Shown in pieces: positions 33,428 to 42,574 of a stretch of DNA of 64,000 nt. How positions within the stretch are numbered: the first letter of the stretch is position 1; each line of letters opens with the position of its first letter. Source of the DNA: Curtobacterium aurantiacum (GTDB lineage Bacteria > Actinomycetota > Actinomycetes > Actinomycetales > Microbacteriaceae); the NCBI RefSeq assembly GCF_018598555.1, contig NZ_JAHEWN010000008.1, forward strand, positions 62,001 to 126,000, in the 5' to 3' direction. Below the pieces are notes generated by a model. It saw only the letters and a list, made by a program, of their open reading frames with translations. It searched no databases and was not told the DNA's origin. The position numbers and the translations under genes were made by a program.

Positions 33428-34903
33428 ATGCGTTCTCGTTCCACCGCTCGTCTCCTGGTCGCGATCGCGGTCTCCGGGCTGCTGCTCGGAGCCGCCGGGT
33501 GTACGTCGAGCGGACCGGACACGAGCCGCCCGACGCTGGCGAAGGCCTCGGCCGACACCGTCACGGTGGCCGATGCTGCGGATGCCGCAGCCCGGTCCGT
33601 CCGTGTCAGCAAGGCCCTGTTCGCGAGTGCTCCCGGGGCGGTCGTCGCCCGGGCCGGCGACACCGAGGGCATCAGCGCGGCGAGCAAGGCTGCGGCGAGC
33701 GCCCACGTCCCGGTGCTGCTGACCGCAAAGAACAAGGGCGCCGCCGTCGCCCGCGAGCTCGACCGGCTCGGTGCCGACTGGTACCAGGCCGAGGGCGACG
33801 TGTCGCTCGACACGGACGTCGAAAAGCGGCAGGCGCCGGACGGCGGTGACGCGCCGGAGTCGACCCGGGCCTCCCGGCAGGCGACCGTGGTGGTGGCGGA
33901 CGCGCGTGCCGATGCCGCTGCCGTGGCGACCGCGAAGGCCGCCGGCGCGCGGGTGGTGACCATGCCGGAGGGCGTGACGGACCCGGCTGCCGCACCCGAC
34001 GTGGTGACGGCGCTGCACGAGCGGGCGAAGCACCCGACCGTCCTGGTCGGTGCGGCGTTCGACGCGCTGCCGGACCCGGAGTGGACGGTCCGGGCAGCCG
34101 AGGGCGGGTTCCAGCTGCGGAACGGCGGTCAGCGACCGTTCGACGGGCACCGGTACGTCGCGCTGTACGGGGCTCCCGGGGCGCCGGCGCTGGGCGTGCT
34201 CGGCGAACAGGGGCCGAAGGAGACCGTGCAGCGGGCCGAGCAGGTCGCGAAGCCGTACCGTGCCGAGTCCGACGAGCTCGTGACGCCCGCGATGGAGGTC
34301 ATCGCGACCGTCGCCGCCGGGGACGCCGGAGCCGACGGCGACTACTCGACCGAGCTGCCGGTGTCGACGCTCGAGCCCTACGTCGACGCCGCCCACGACG
34401 CGGACATGCCGGTCATCATCGACCTGCAGCCCGGCCGGTCGGACTTCCTGTCGCAGGCCAAGAAGTACGAGTCGCTGCTGAAGAAGCCCGGCGTCTGGCT
34501 GGCGCTCGACCCGGAGTGGCGGCTCAGGAAGGACCAGGTGCCGCTCGAGCAGATCGGCAGCGTGTCGGCGTCCGAGGTGAACGAGGTCTCCTCGTGGCTG
34601 GCTGCACTGGTGAAGAAGGAGGGGCTGCCGCCGAAGGCCCTGGTGCTGCACCAGTTCCGGCTGTCGATGATCCAGGACCGCTCCGCACTGCAGACCCACC
34701 CGGAGCTCGACATGCTCGTGCACGTCGACGGGCAGGGGTCGCAGCCGGACAAGCAGGCGACGTGGAAGGCGCTGCACCAGGGCGCGCCGGAGGGGTTGCA
34801 CTGGGGCTGGAAGAACTTCTACGACGAGGACACGCCCATGCTGACGCCCGCGCAGACGATGCAGGACGTGCAGCCGACGCCGTCGTTGGTCACGTACCAG
34901 TAG
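33428..34903 (+). CDS. large secreted lipoprotein, unknown function
   Basis: A 491-residue protein. The N-terminal signal ends in a lipobox G-A-A-G-C with Cys25 lipidated. The first half reads like a cell-wall-binding/periplasmic alternation (V-S-K-A-L-F-A-S-A-P-G-A-V-V-A-R-A-G-D, as in CW_binding_2-type repeats). The second half (about 290-480) contains P-V-I-I-D-L-Q-P-G and W-L-A-L-D-P-E-W, looking like strand ends of a TIM-barrel-type fold. Candidate acidic residues could be catalytic, but no glycosidase family is recognised. It is monocistronic and divergent from the EEP gene. Confidence 0.75.
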   Translation: MRSRSTARLLVAIAVSGLLLGAAGCTSSGPDTSRPTLAKASADTVTVADAADAAARSVRVSKALFASAPGAVVARAGDTEGISAASKAAASAHVPVLLTAKNKGAAVARELDRLGADWYQAEGDVSLDTDVEKRQAPDGGDAPESTRASRQATVVVADARADAAAVATAKAAGARVVTMPEGVTDPAAAPDVVTALHERAKHPTVLVGAAFDALPDPEWTVRAAEGGFQLRNGGQRPFDGHRYVALYGAPGAPALGVLGEQGPKETVQRAEQVAKPYRAESDELVTPAMEVIATVAAGDAGADGDYSTELPVSTLEPYVDAAHDADMPVIIDLQPGRSDFLSQAKKYESLLKKPGVWLALDPEWRLRKDQVPLEQIGSVSASEVNEVSSWLAALVKKEGLPPKALVLHQFRLSMIQDRSALQTHPELDMLVHVDGQGSQPDKQATWKALHQGAPEGLHWGWKNFYDEDTPMLTPAQTMQDVQPTPSLVTYQ

Positions 34904-35027
34904 GGCGCTTCTCCACAGCGTGGCGCGCTCCGCTCAGCGGCGACGCGAAGCGTTGCGCGGGGCGCGCCGACCGAGCCTGCGAGGGAGGTGCCTGCGTTCC
35001 GTCGGTCGGTGCTGACAGCATGGGGGC

Positions 35028-37157
35028 ATGGAAACCACCGCCCCGCCTTCTGCAGACATCGCCGCCGAGGCGCAGCAGGCGCTCGCTGCGCTCACGGGGC
35101 GCCCCGACGCGGTGTTCCACCCCGGCCAGCTCGAGGCCATCTCCGCGCTGGTCGAGCACCGGCAGCGCGCCCTGGTCGTGCAGCGCACCGGGTGGGGCAA
35201 GTCGGCGGTGTACTTCCTCGCGACGCTGCTGCTGCGCCGACGCGGGGGCGGCCCGACCGTCCTGGTGTCGCCGCTGCTCGCACTGATGCGCGACCAGGTC
35301 GCCGCCGCCGCGCGGGCCGGTGTCCGTGCGGTGTCGATCAACTCCGCGAACGCCCACGAGTGGGGCGAGACCCAGGCAGCCCTCGCCCGTGACGAGGTCG
35401 ATGTGCTGCTCGTCTCCCCCGAGCGCCTGAACAACCCGAAGTTCCGCGACGAGCAGATGCCCACCCTGATCGCCCGGATGGGCATGCTCGTGGTCGACGA
35501 AGCGCACTGCATCTCGGACTGGGGCCACGACTTCCGTCCGGACTACCGCCGGCTGGCCGAGCTCATCCGGTCGCTCCCCTACGGCGTCCCCGTCCTGGCC
35601 ACCACCGCGACGGCGAACGAGCGCGTGGTCGAGGACGTCGCCGAACAGCTGACCGCCGGTCCGGCCGACCCGGTGTTCACGATCCGCGGGTCCCTCGCCC
35701 GCAAGTCCCTGCGCCTCGGCGTGCTGACCCTGCCCGACGCCCGGCAGCGGCTCGGGTGGCTCCTCGCCCACCTCGGCGACCTGCCCGGCAGCGGCATCAT
35801 CTACACGCTCACCGTCTCGGCGGCCGAGGACATCGCCCGCCTGCTGCGCGACAACGGGTACGCCGTCCGCGCCTACACGGGGCGCACCGACACCGACGAG
35901 CGCGAACAGCTCGAACAGCAGCTCAAGGGCAACGAGCTGAAGGCCCTGGTCGCCACGAGCGCGCTCGGCATGGGGTTCGACAAGCCCGACCTCGGGTTCG
36001 TCGTGCACGTGGGCGCTCCGTCGTCCCCCGTCGCCTACTACCAGCAGATCGGTCGTGCGGGTCGTGCGACCGACAACGCCGACGTCCTGCTCCTGCCCGG
36101 GCGCGAGGACCGCGAGATCTGGCAGTACTTCGCCAGCGCCTCGATGCCGACCGAGGCCCGCGCCGCCGCCGTGCTCGGGGCCCTGTCCACCGACTCGGCG
36201 ATGTCGACCGTCGCGCTCGAGGGTCTGGTCGACATCAAGCGCTCCACCCTCGAACTCCTGCTCAAGGTGCTCGACGTCGACGGCGCCGTCCGACGGGTCA
36301 CCGGCGGCTGGGTGTCGACCGGGCAGCCGTGGGAGTACGACGCGCCCCGGTACGAGCGGGTCGCCGCGGCCCGCGCTGCCGAGGCCGCGTCGATGCTCGA
36401 CTACGAGTCCACCTCGGCCTGCCGCATGCAGCTGCTGCAGCAGGACCTCGACGACCCCTCGGCCGAGCCCTGCGGCCGGTGCGACAACTGCGCCGGCTCG
36501 TGGTTCCCGACCGCCGTGTCCGACACCGATTCATCCGGTGCCGCGGCCGCACTCGACAAGGTCGGTGTCGAGATCGCCCCGCGTGCCCAGTGGCCCTCGG
36601 GCATGTCGTCGCTCGGGGTCTCGGTGCGGGGCAAGATCGGCGCAGACGAGCTCGTACAGCCGGGCCGTGCGGTGGCGCGTCTGACCGACCTCGGCTGGGG
36701 CGGTCCCCTGCGTGCACTGTTCTCGCCGTCCACCCCCGATGCCCCGATCTCGCGCGAGCTCGTCGACGGCTGTGTCCGGGCGCTCAAGGACTGGCCGTGG
36801 GAGACCCGGCCGACCGGCATCGTGGCGATGTCGTCACGGTCACGGCCCGAGCTCGTGGGGTCCCTCGCCCAGGCGCTGTCCACCATCGGGCGGTTGCAGT
36901 TCCTCGGCACCCTCGGCCGTGCCGGCGGGACCCCTCGTGGCGACGGTGCGACGAACAGTGCCTACCGGTTGTCCGGCGTGTGGGACACCTTCGTGGTCGA
37001 TCCGTCGCTCGCCGCTGCCCTGCAGTCGCACGAGGGGCCGGTGCTGCTCGTCGACGACCTGGTCGACAGCCGGTGGACGATGACCGTCGCCGGCCGGGAG
37101 CTCCGGCGCGCCGGGGCCTCCGCCGTGCTGCCGTTCGCCCTGGCCACGGTCGCGTAG
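35028..37157 (+). CDS. recQ: RecQ-family DNA helicase fused to a phosphoribosyltransferase-like domain
   Basis: A 709-residue protein. Superfamily 2 helicase motifs: Q-R-T-G-W-G-K-S (I, variant lacking the usual second Gly-Ser context), V-V-D-E-A-H-C-I-S-D-W-G-H-D-F-R-P (II with RecQ loop), A-T-T-A-T (III), and Q-Q-I-G-R-A-G-R (VI). A zinc-binding C-x15+-C-x2-C-x2-C cluster ends in C-G-R-C-D-N-C. After it comes about 200 residues ending with V-L-L-V-D-D-L-V-D-S-R-W-T-M-T, a PRPP-binding loop of type I phosphoribosyltransferases. RecQ proteins unwind DNA at forks and breaks; the added domain may bind a nucleotide. No HRDC domain is visible. Confidence 0.9.
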   Translation: METTAPPSADIAAEAQQALAALTGRPDAVFHPGQLEAISALVEHRQRALVVQRTGWGKSAVYFLATLLLRRRGGGPTVLVSPLLALMRDQVAAAARAGVRAVSINSANAHEWGETQAALARDEVDVLLVSPERLNNPKFRDEQMPTLIARMGMLVVDEAHCISDWGHDFRPDYRRLAELIRSLPYGVPVLATTATANERVVEDVAEQLTAGPADPVFTIRGSLARKSLRLGVLTLPDARQRLGWLLAHLGDLPGSGIIYTLTVSAAEDIARLLRDNGYAVRAYTGRTDTDEREQLEQQLKGNELKALVATSALGMGFDKPDLGFVVHVGAPSSPVAYYQQIGRAGRATDNADVLLLPGREDREIWQYFASASMPTEARAAAVLGALSTDSAMSTVALEGLVDIKRSTLELLLKVLDVDGAVRRVTGGWVSTGQPWEYDAPRYERVAAARAAEAASMLDYESTSACRMQLLQQDLDDPSAEPCGRCDNCAGSWFPTAVSDTDSSGAAAALDKVGVEIAPRAQWPSGMSSLGVSVRGKIGADELVQPGRAVARLTDLGWGGPLRALFSPSTPDAPISRELVDGCVRALKDWPWETRPTGIVAMSSRSRPELVGSLAQALSTIGRLQFLGTLGRAGGTPRGDGATNSAYRLSGVWDTFVVDPSLAAALQSHEGPVLLVDDLVDSRWTMTVAGRELRRAGASAVLPFALATVA

Positions 37158-37293
37158 TCCGGTCGCACCGGTCGCTCCGGGTCGCTCCGGTCGCTGCGGT
37201 CGCTCCGGCCTCGCACCACCGTTGCGACAGTCCACGTGTCGATCGACGCGTGTTCTGACGCCGTGCCGGTCCACCCGCGCCGCCGACGCCGAG

Positions 37294-37402
37294 CGACACC
37301 ACCGACGTCGTACGACACCGACATCGTCGCTCCTGGGCGCGTGCAACCACCCGCGCAGGCACGAAACGACACCACCGACGTCGTACGACACCGACATCGT
37401 CG
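37294..37402. repeat. two identical 36-bp direct repeats
   Basis: Exact copies at 37294-37329 and 37367-37402, 37 bases apart, each containing the palindrome GTCGTACGAC. A diverged third copy (29 of 36 identical) is at 38021-38056, on the other side of the neighbouring membrane-protein gene. Just before, 37160-37210 has several GGTCGCTCC-like units. The 37158-37432 space has no gene. Confidence 0.85.
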
Positions 37403-37432
37403 TTCGGCGTCGATACCCGCCCGGCCGGCGCC

Positions 37433-37972
37433 CTACCGCCGCGCGGGCTTCGGGAACGTTGCCCGCATGTGGTCGCTGGTCAGTACATCGCCGATCCCGA
37501 CCATGAGCACCGAGAACAGGATCTGCTCGATCACCATCCAGAACGGGTAGAGCCCCGGGATCGCCGCGACGATGAGCGTCACGATCGGGAAGATCCGGCT
37601 GAACAACCGCAGCCGCTGGTACGCCCAGTAGTACCCGAGCTGTGCCCGCCAGGCGAACACGTAGAGCGTCAGCGTGATGAGCAGCACCACGGTGGACCGG
37701 AACCACACCGCCCACGACAGGGTGTCCCCCGCGCGGGTCAGCAGCACGGCGACCACGATGGCGGTCAGGCCGACGACGGTCTCCGCGACGAGCAGCCACC
37801 GGATCCGCCGGAACGATCGCACGGTGTCCGGGTGTTCGAGCATGTCCTCGCGGATCACGTACCCGGACTGCCGGCCTCCGGCCAACCGGTCGAGCCGCAG
37901 ACGGCACCACACACGGTCGGCGAGCACACCGAGTCCGTCGTTCTGCTGCGTCACCAGTACATCGTGCCCCAT
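37433..37972 (-). CDS. membrane protein, unknown function
   Basis: A 179-residue protein with four predicted membrane helices. The cytoplasmic N-terminal ~55 residues contain a basic segment, and the second loop reads Y-Y-W-A-Y-Q-R-L-R-L-F-S-R. ATG 37972 is used; a GTG six codons further is possible. A ribosome site is not obvious. Not recognised. Bracketed on both sides by members of the 36-bp repeat. Confidence 0.7.
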   Translation of the reverse strand: MGHDVLVTQQNDGLGVLADRVWCRLRLDRLAGGRQSGYVIREDMLEHPDTVRSFRRIRWLLVAETVVGLTAIVVAVLLTRAGDTLSWAVWFRSTVVLLITLTLYVFAWRAQLGYYWAYQRLRLFSRIFPIVTLIVAAIPGLYPFWMVIEQILFSVLMVGIGDVLTSDHMRATFPKPARR

Positions 37973-38020
37973 CCCGAGGGCGGCAGCGGACGCGGCACGG
38001 GCCGGTCTGCGGACGCGGAA

Positions 38021-38056
38021 CGACACTGTCGACGTCGGACGACCACGACACCGTCG
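38021..38056. repeat. diverged third copy of the 36-bp repeat
   Basis: Same length and register as the two copies near 37.3 kb, with 29 matching bases. The flanks are also similar: GGACGCGGAA before it and TTCTGCG after it. Confidence 0.7.
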
Positions 38057-38109
38057 TTCTGCGTCGGCGCAGCGCACCGCAACCCCGGCCCCCAGCCAGC
38101 GCGCCCCGC

Positions 38110-38754
38110 TCAGTCGGACGGGACGAGCGCCGCGCCGCCCAGCACGGTGCCGGTGTCGGCGTCGAGCAGGACGAGGGACCGGACCTCGTCGGGCAGCGTC
38201 CACGGTTCGCCGAGCACCACGGTCAGCCCCTGTTCGACCCCGTCGGCCTGGAACAGGTCGTAGGACTCGCCGGCGGGGGTCCACACCGGCTCCGCTCCGC
38301 CGCGAATCGTCCCCGCGGAGAGCACGACGTCGACCGGGCCGTCCCCGCCGGTCTCCAGGTGGTCGATCTCCACCGCGAGGGTCTCATCGCTCGTGTTCGC
38401 GGCGATCCGGACGTGTCCGGCGGCAGCAGCCCCGATGCCGACGATGTCACCGGAGACCGGCGGGACGCGGCGCCACCACGGGTCGATGGGCGAACCGTCG
38501 ACCGGACGGACGGGTTCGGGCTCGATCGGTTCCTCGAGGCCGGCGGACGGCGGCAGCCGGACGTCGGGCGACCGCGCCGGCTCGGAGGGCACGGAGTCGG
38601 CACGGGTGACCGAGTCGCCGTCGTCCGGTGCGTGCGAGATCGTCCACAGGGACACCGAACCCACGACGACCACACCGACGAGGACACCCACCAGGGCGAG
38701 CCGACGTCGGTCCGCTGCCCACAGCCTGATCCCCACGCCCCCATGATGCCGCAC
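38110..38754 (-). CDS. single-helix membrane-anchored protein, unknown function
   Basis: About 214 residues: a short basic N-terminus, one membrane helix (about 19-38) and an extracytoplasmic Pro/Asp/Glu-rich region leading to a beta-rich C-terminal domain (with V-D-V-V-L-S-A-G-T-I and L-V-L-L-D-A-D-T-G). The start is uncertain: ATG 38754 or GTG 38736 are both in frame without a clear ribosome site. Not recognised. Confidence 0.65.
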   Translation of the reverse strand: MRHHGGVGIRLWAADRRRLALVGVLVGVVVVGSVSLWTISHAPDDGDSVTRADSVPSEPARSPDVRLPPSAGLEEPIEPEPVRPVDGSPIDPWWRRVPPVSGDIVGIGAAAAGHVRIAANTSDETLAVEIDHLETGGDGPVDVVLSAGTIRGGAEPVWTPAGESYDLFQADGVEQGLTVVLGEPWTLPDEVRSLVLLDADTGTVLGGAALVPSD

Positions 38755-38774
38755 CGGCGCACCGGACCGGCCCC

Positions 38775-38790
38775 GGGCCTCCAGGCCGAA
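38775..38790. repeat. short piece of the dispersed palindrome arm
   Basis: GGGCCTCCAG followed by GCCGAA matches the right arm of the palindrome at 2283-2340. Intergenic, next to the der terminator. Confidence 0.5.
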
Positions 38791-38796
38791 CGCGGA

Positions 38797-38834
38797 CGCA
38801 GAACGCGCCCCGACGGATCGGGGCGCGTTCTGCG
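38797..38834 (-). terminator. strong terminator after der
   Basis: 17-bp perfect stem (38797-38813 with 38818-38834) and a 4-base loop, 16 bases beyond the der stop codon. It closes the long parA-to-der operon; no T-tract, as is common in high-GC actinobacteria. Confidence 0.85.
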
Positions 38835-38850
38835 TGACGAGTGGGAGGGC

Positions 38851-40371
38851 TCAGCGCTTCCGGCGCTCGCGCACCCGCATGTTGACGTTGATCGGCGTGC
38901 CGGAGAAGCCCCAGACCTCGCGGAGTCGACGCGTGATGAAGCGTCGGTACTGCGGGTCGAGGAACGCCGACGTGAAGAGCACGAACGTCGGCGGCTGGCT
39001 CGACGCCTGGGTCCCGAACAGGATGCGGGGCTGCTTGCCGCCGCGCACGGGGTGGGGGTGTTCCTGCACGAGCTCGGCGATGAAGGCGTTGACCTTGCCG
39101 GTCGGGATGCGGGTGTCCCACGACTCGAGTGCGGTCTCGAGCGCCGGCACGAGCTTCTCGAGGTGGCGGCCGGTGCGGGCGGAGATGTTCACGCGCGGGG
39201 CCCAGGCGACGTGCGCCAGGTCCTGCTCGATCTCGCGCTCCAGGTAGCGGCGTCGCTCGTCGTCGAGCAGGTCCCACTTGTTGTAGGCCAGCACGAGGGC
39301 ACGGCCCGACTCGAGGACGAGGTCGATGATGCGGAGGTCCTGCACGGACACCGGTTCGGTGACGTCGAGGACGACGACGGCGACCTCGGCCTTCTCGAGC
39401 GCGGCGGTGGTGCGGAGCGAGGCGTAGAAGTCGGCGCCCTGCTGCATGTGGACGCGCTTCCGGATGCCGGCGGTGTCGACGAAGCGCCACACCTTGCCGC
39501 CGAGCTCGATCTGCTCGTCCACCGGGTCGCGGGTGGTACCGGCGATGTCGTTCACGACGACCCGCTCTTCACCGGCGGCCTTGTTGAGCAGCGAGCTCTT
39601 GCCGACGTTCGGGCGCCCGAGGATGGCCACGCGGCGGGGGCCGCCGACCTCCTGCTTGGCGACGGCCGAGGTGTCGGGCAGCGTCTTGATGATCAGGTCG
39701 AGCAGGTCCGCGACGCCGCGACCGTGCAGGGCCGACACCGGGTGCGGCTCGCCGAGCCCCAGGTTCCAGAGTTCGTAGGCGTCGAGTTCACGGCGCTCGT
39801 CGTCGGCCTTGTTCGCGACGACGATGACGGGGCGGTCGGTGCCGCGGAGCATCTTGACGACGTGCTCGTCGGTGGCGGTGATCCCGACCGTGACGTCCAC
39901 GACGAACAGCACGGCGTCGGCGAGGTCGATCGCGACCTCGGCCTGCGCGGCGACCGAGGCGTTGATGCCCTCGGCGCCGGGCTCCCAACCGCCGGTGTCG
40001 ACGAGCGTGAAGCGCTTGTCGTTCCAGTCGGCCTTGTAGCTGACACGGTCGCGGGTGACGCCGGGGACGTCCTGCACGACGGCCTCACGACGACCGAGGA
40101 TGCGGTTCACGAGCGCGGACTTGCCGACGTTCGGGCGGCCGACGATCGCGAGCACCGGGTAGGCGGGCAGGTAGTGGACGCCGTCCTCGCCGACCTGACC
40201 GGCCTCGAGCAGGGCGAGGTCCTCGTCCTCGAGGTCGTACTCCTCGAGTCCGGCGCGGAGCGCGGTCGCGCGCTGCTCGGCCTCGGCCTCGTCGAGTCCG
40301 GCGAGCCGCTCGCCGAGGGCGTCGTCGTACCTGGGGAAGTCGTCGTTGTCCGGGTTGTCCAGCTGAGCCAT
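38851..40371 (-). CDS. der: ribosome-assembly GTPase Der (EngA)
   Basis: A 506-residue double-GTPase. Two G-domains each have G-R-P-N-V-G-K-S (about 78 and 249), D-T-G-G and D-T-A-G, N-K-A-D and N-K-W-D, followed by a C-terminal KH-like domain ending R-V-R-E-R-R-K-R. The ~65 residues before the first G-domain form an acidic extension usual in actinobacterial Der. It assists 50S subunit maturation. Last gene of the operon; 109 bases separate it from cmk. Confidence 0.98.
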   Translation of the reverse strand: MAQLDNPDNDDFPRYDDALGERLAGLDEAEAEQRATALRAGLEEYDLEDEDLALLEAGQVGEDGVHYLPAYPVLAIVGRPNVGKSALVNRILGRREAVVQDVPGVTRDRVSYKADWNDKRFTLVDTGGWEPGAEGINASVAAQAEVAIDLADAVLFVVDVTVGITATDEHVVKMLRGTDRPVIVVANKADDERRELDAYELWNLGLGEPHPVSALHGRGVADLLDLIIKTLPDTSAVAKQEVGGPRRVAILGRPNVGKSSLLNKAAGEERVVVNDIAGTTRDPVDEQIELGGKVWRFVDTAGIRKRVHMQQGADFYASLRTTAALEKAEVAVVVLDVTEPVSVQDLRIIDLVLESGRALVLAYNKWDLLDDERRRYLEREIEQDLAHVAWAPRVNISARTGRHLEKLVPALETALESWDTRIPTGKVNAFIAELVQEHPHPVRGGKQPRILFGTQASSQPPTFVLFTSAFLDPQYRRFITRRLREVWGFSGTPINVNMRVRERRKR

Positions 40372-40480
40372 CTTGGGTTCCTCGCGAGCGGCCGGGGCCG
40401 CGGTGTCGGTGGCCGTTGCCGGCCGGGGCCGGGGGTCCGGCCGTGGTGTGACCAGGCGGCCGAGGCCGTCCGGTCGTGCG

Positions 40481-41413
40481 TCAGTGCGTGGCCGCGCGGG
40501 CCAGGTCGACGACCGCCTGCACGGTCTGGTCGAAGTCGAGGTCGGTGGAGTCGAGCGTCGTGACGCCGTCGGCGGCGTTCATGAAGTCGACGACCTTCGC
40601 GTCCGCCGCGTCGCGACGAGCGAGTGCTGCGGAGGTCTCGGCGGCCGACTGGGTCGTGACCTCTGCCGAGCGTCGGGCCATTCTAACGGACTCGTCGGCC
40701 GTCAGCAGGATCCGGACCTCGGCGTCGGGTGCGACGACCGTGGTGATGTCCCGGCCCTCGGTGATGATGCCCGGGGCGTCGGTCTTCCGCATGACGTTGC
40801 GGAACAGCTGGACCAGGCGCTTCCGGACGTCCGGGAGCTTCGCGATGTGGGCGACCGCGCCGGTGACGTCGGGGGTGCGGATGGCCTCGGTGACGTCGGT
40901 CTCCCCCACCTTGACGTAGTAGTCGTCGGGGTCGGTGCCGATGGCGTAGTCGAAGGTGTCCCAGCTCGCCAGGATCGCCGCGGGGTCGTCGAGGTCGACC
41001 CGCTGCTGCAGGGCGTGCCAGGCGAGCGCACGGTAGGCGGCGCCGGTGTCCTGGTAGCCGTAGCCCAGGGCGCGGGCGGCCGCACGGGAGACGCTCGACT
41101 TGCCGCTGCCGGCGGGACCGTCGACCGCGATGACGATCTTCGCCACGTAGGCGCCGTCGGCCAGGCCGGACGGCATCGGGGCGCTGGTCGAACCGGGCTC
41201 CCCGCCGGGTTCGCCGAGCCCGCCGGCGGGGCCACCGAGCGGACCGCCGTCACCGCCGGAGCCGTCGCCCGGGCCGCCGAGCGGACCACCGGCACCGCCG
41301 GTACCGGGCGTCGGCAGGCCGGAGTCGGGCCCGTCGGTCCCACCGGCCGGAGCGCGTCCGCCGGTCACACCCGAGTCGTTCATCGCTGCGTTCGTGTCGT
41401 CGTTCAGGCCCAT
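40481..41413 (-). CDS. cmk: cytidylate kinase with Gly-rich N-terminal extension
   Basis: The kinase core starts at [15 protein letters not shown] (Walker A), followed by [17 protein letters not shown] (usual CMP-binding G-R-D) and R-R-S-A-E; it phosphorylates CMP/dCMP with ATP. Ahead of it is an ~85-residue Gly/Pro/Ser-rich tail not present in typical Cmk (about 220-230 residues). ATG 41413 overlaps the tyrA end by 10 bases and has GGAGG 11 bases upstream; ATG 41431 with GAGGGG six bases upstream is the alternative. Lies between tyrA and der as in many actinobacteria. Confidence 0.95.
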   Translation of the reverse strand: MGLNDDTNAAMNDSGVTGGRAPAGGTDGPDSGLPTPGTGGAGGPLGGPGDGSGGDGGPLGGPAGGLGEPGGEPGSTSAPMPSGLADGAYVAKIVIAVDGPAGSGKSSVSRAAARALGYGYQDTGAAYRALAWHALQQRVDLDDPAAILASWDTFDYAIGTDPDDYYVKVGETDVTEAIRTPDVTGAVAHIAKLPDVRKRLVQLFRNVMRKTDAPGIITEGRDITTVVAPDAEVRILLTADESVRMARRSAEVTTQSAAETSAALARRDAADAKVVDFMNAADGVTTLDSTDLDFDQTVQAVVDLARAATH

Positions 41414-42516
41414 GCTGCTGCGATCCTCCATCCGCGCCCCTCGAGTTCCTCGACGAGTCGCTGTTCCTGCTCGGGCAGCACCGACACCTCGACGATGCCG
41501 ATCTGTGCGCCCGGTGAGTGCTCGAGGCGCATGTCCTCGAGGTTGATGCCGATCTCCCCGATGAACGTCAGGAGTGCGGCGATCTGCCCGGGGGTGTCGT
41601 CGACCAGGACGACCACCTGGGCGAAGCGCTTGGTGGTGCCGTGTTTGCCCGGCAGCCGTTCGACCCCGCGGTTGCCGTCGGCGATGGTCTCGGCGATGGT
41701 GCGCGGCGAACCGGCACCGTCCGGGTCGCTGAGCGCGTCGATCACCCGGGACAGGTCGTCACGCAGGTCGGTGAGCACCGGCCGGATGTGCCCGGCGTTC
41801 GCCCCGATGATCTGCACCCAGAGCCCGGGGTCGCTCGCGGCGATCCGGGTGACGTCGCGCACGCCGCCACCGGCGAGCCCGAGCGACCCGTCGGGGGCGT
41901 CCCGCAGGCGCGAGGCCATCAGCGTCGACACGAGCTGGGGTGCGTGCGAGACGTACGCCACGGCGAGGTCGTGGGACTCGGGGTCCATCGGCACCACGGT
42001 GGCGCCGACGTCGAGCGCGAGGTCCTCGACCACCGCGGCACGCTGGTAGGTGATGCCGTCGTGCCCTGCGATCACCCAGGGGCGGCCGACGAACAGGTCG
42101 GCGCGGGCGGCGGTCGGACCGCTGCGCTCGCGTCCGGCCATCGGGTGGGACCCGATGTAGCGGGAGACGTCGGCCCCGGCCGCCACCAGGGCGGCGAGCG
42201 GCCCGGACTTCACGCTGGCGACGTCGGTCACCACGGCGTCCGGGTACGCGGCGAGTTCGCGCTCCACCACGGTCGCGACGACGTCCGGCGGCACCGCGAC
42301 GACGACGAGCTCCGGCTGGTCGCCGGCAGCCGGTCGACGCCCGGCGCCGTAGTCCACGGCGAGCGCCAGCGCGGCGGGCGAGACGTCGTCGAGGACGACG
42401 TCCACACCCTTCTCGCGCAGGGCGAGACCGATCGAAGCACCGAGCAGCCCGGCACCGACGACCCGGACCGGGCCGCGCAGACGGCGGTCGATGTCGGTCG
42501 GGGTCACGTCGGTCAC
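41404..42516 (-). CDS. tyrA: prephenate dehydrogenase
   Basis: A 370-residue NAD(P)-dependent enzyme making 4-hydroxyphenylpyruvate for tyrosine. The Rossmann motif is [12 protein letters not shown], and the catalytic segment [13 protein letters not shown] carries the catalytic His. A C-terminal ACT domain (about 295-365: [16 protein letters not shown]) suggests feedback control by an aromatic amino acid. Its stop overlaps the cmk start. Confidence 0.96.
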   Translation of the reverse strand: MTDVTPTDIDRRLRGPVRVVGAGLLGASIGLALREKGVDVVLDDVSPAALALAVDYGAGRRPAAGDQPELVVVAVPPDVVATVVERELAAYPDAVVTDVASVKSGPLAALVAAGADVSRYIGSHPMAGRERSGPTAARADLFVGRPWVIAGHDGITYQRAAVVEDLALDVGATVVPMDPESHDLAVAYVSHAPQLVSTLMASRLRDAPDGSLGLAGGGVRDVTRIAASDPGLWVQIIGANAGHIRPVLTDLRDDLSRVIDALSDPDGAGSPRTIAETIADGNRGVERLPGKHGTTKRFAQVVVLVDDTPGQIAALLTFIGEIGINLEDMRLEHSPGAQIGIVEVSVLPEQEQRLVEELEGRGWRIAAAWA

Positions 42517-42574
42517 CGGGCAAGCCTACCGATCGAGGCTCGGGCATCGGTCGATGCCCGAGCTTCGGGGTCGG

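Noticed and set aside
34081-35286. A 401-codon plus frame across the lipoprotein end and recQ start
   Set aside because: Arg/Gly/Ala-rich shadow; both true genes have clear motifs in other frames.
37294-37402. CRISPR-like repeats
   Set aside because: Only two identical copies with one spacer-sized gap and one distant diverged copy; no cas genes.
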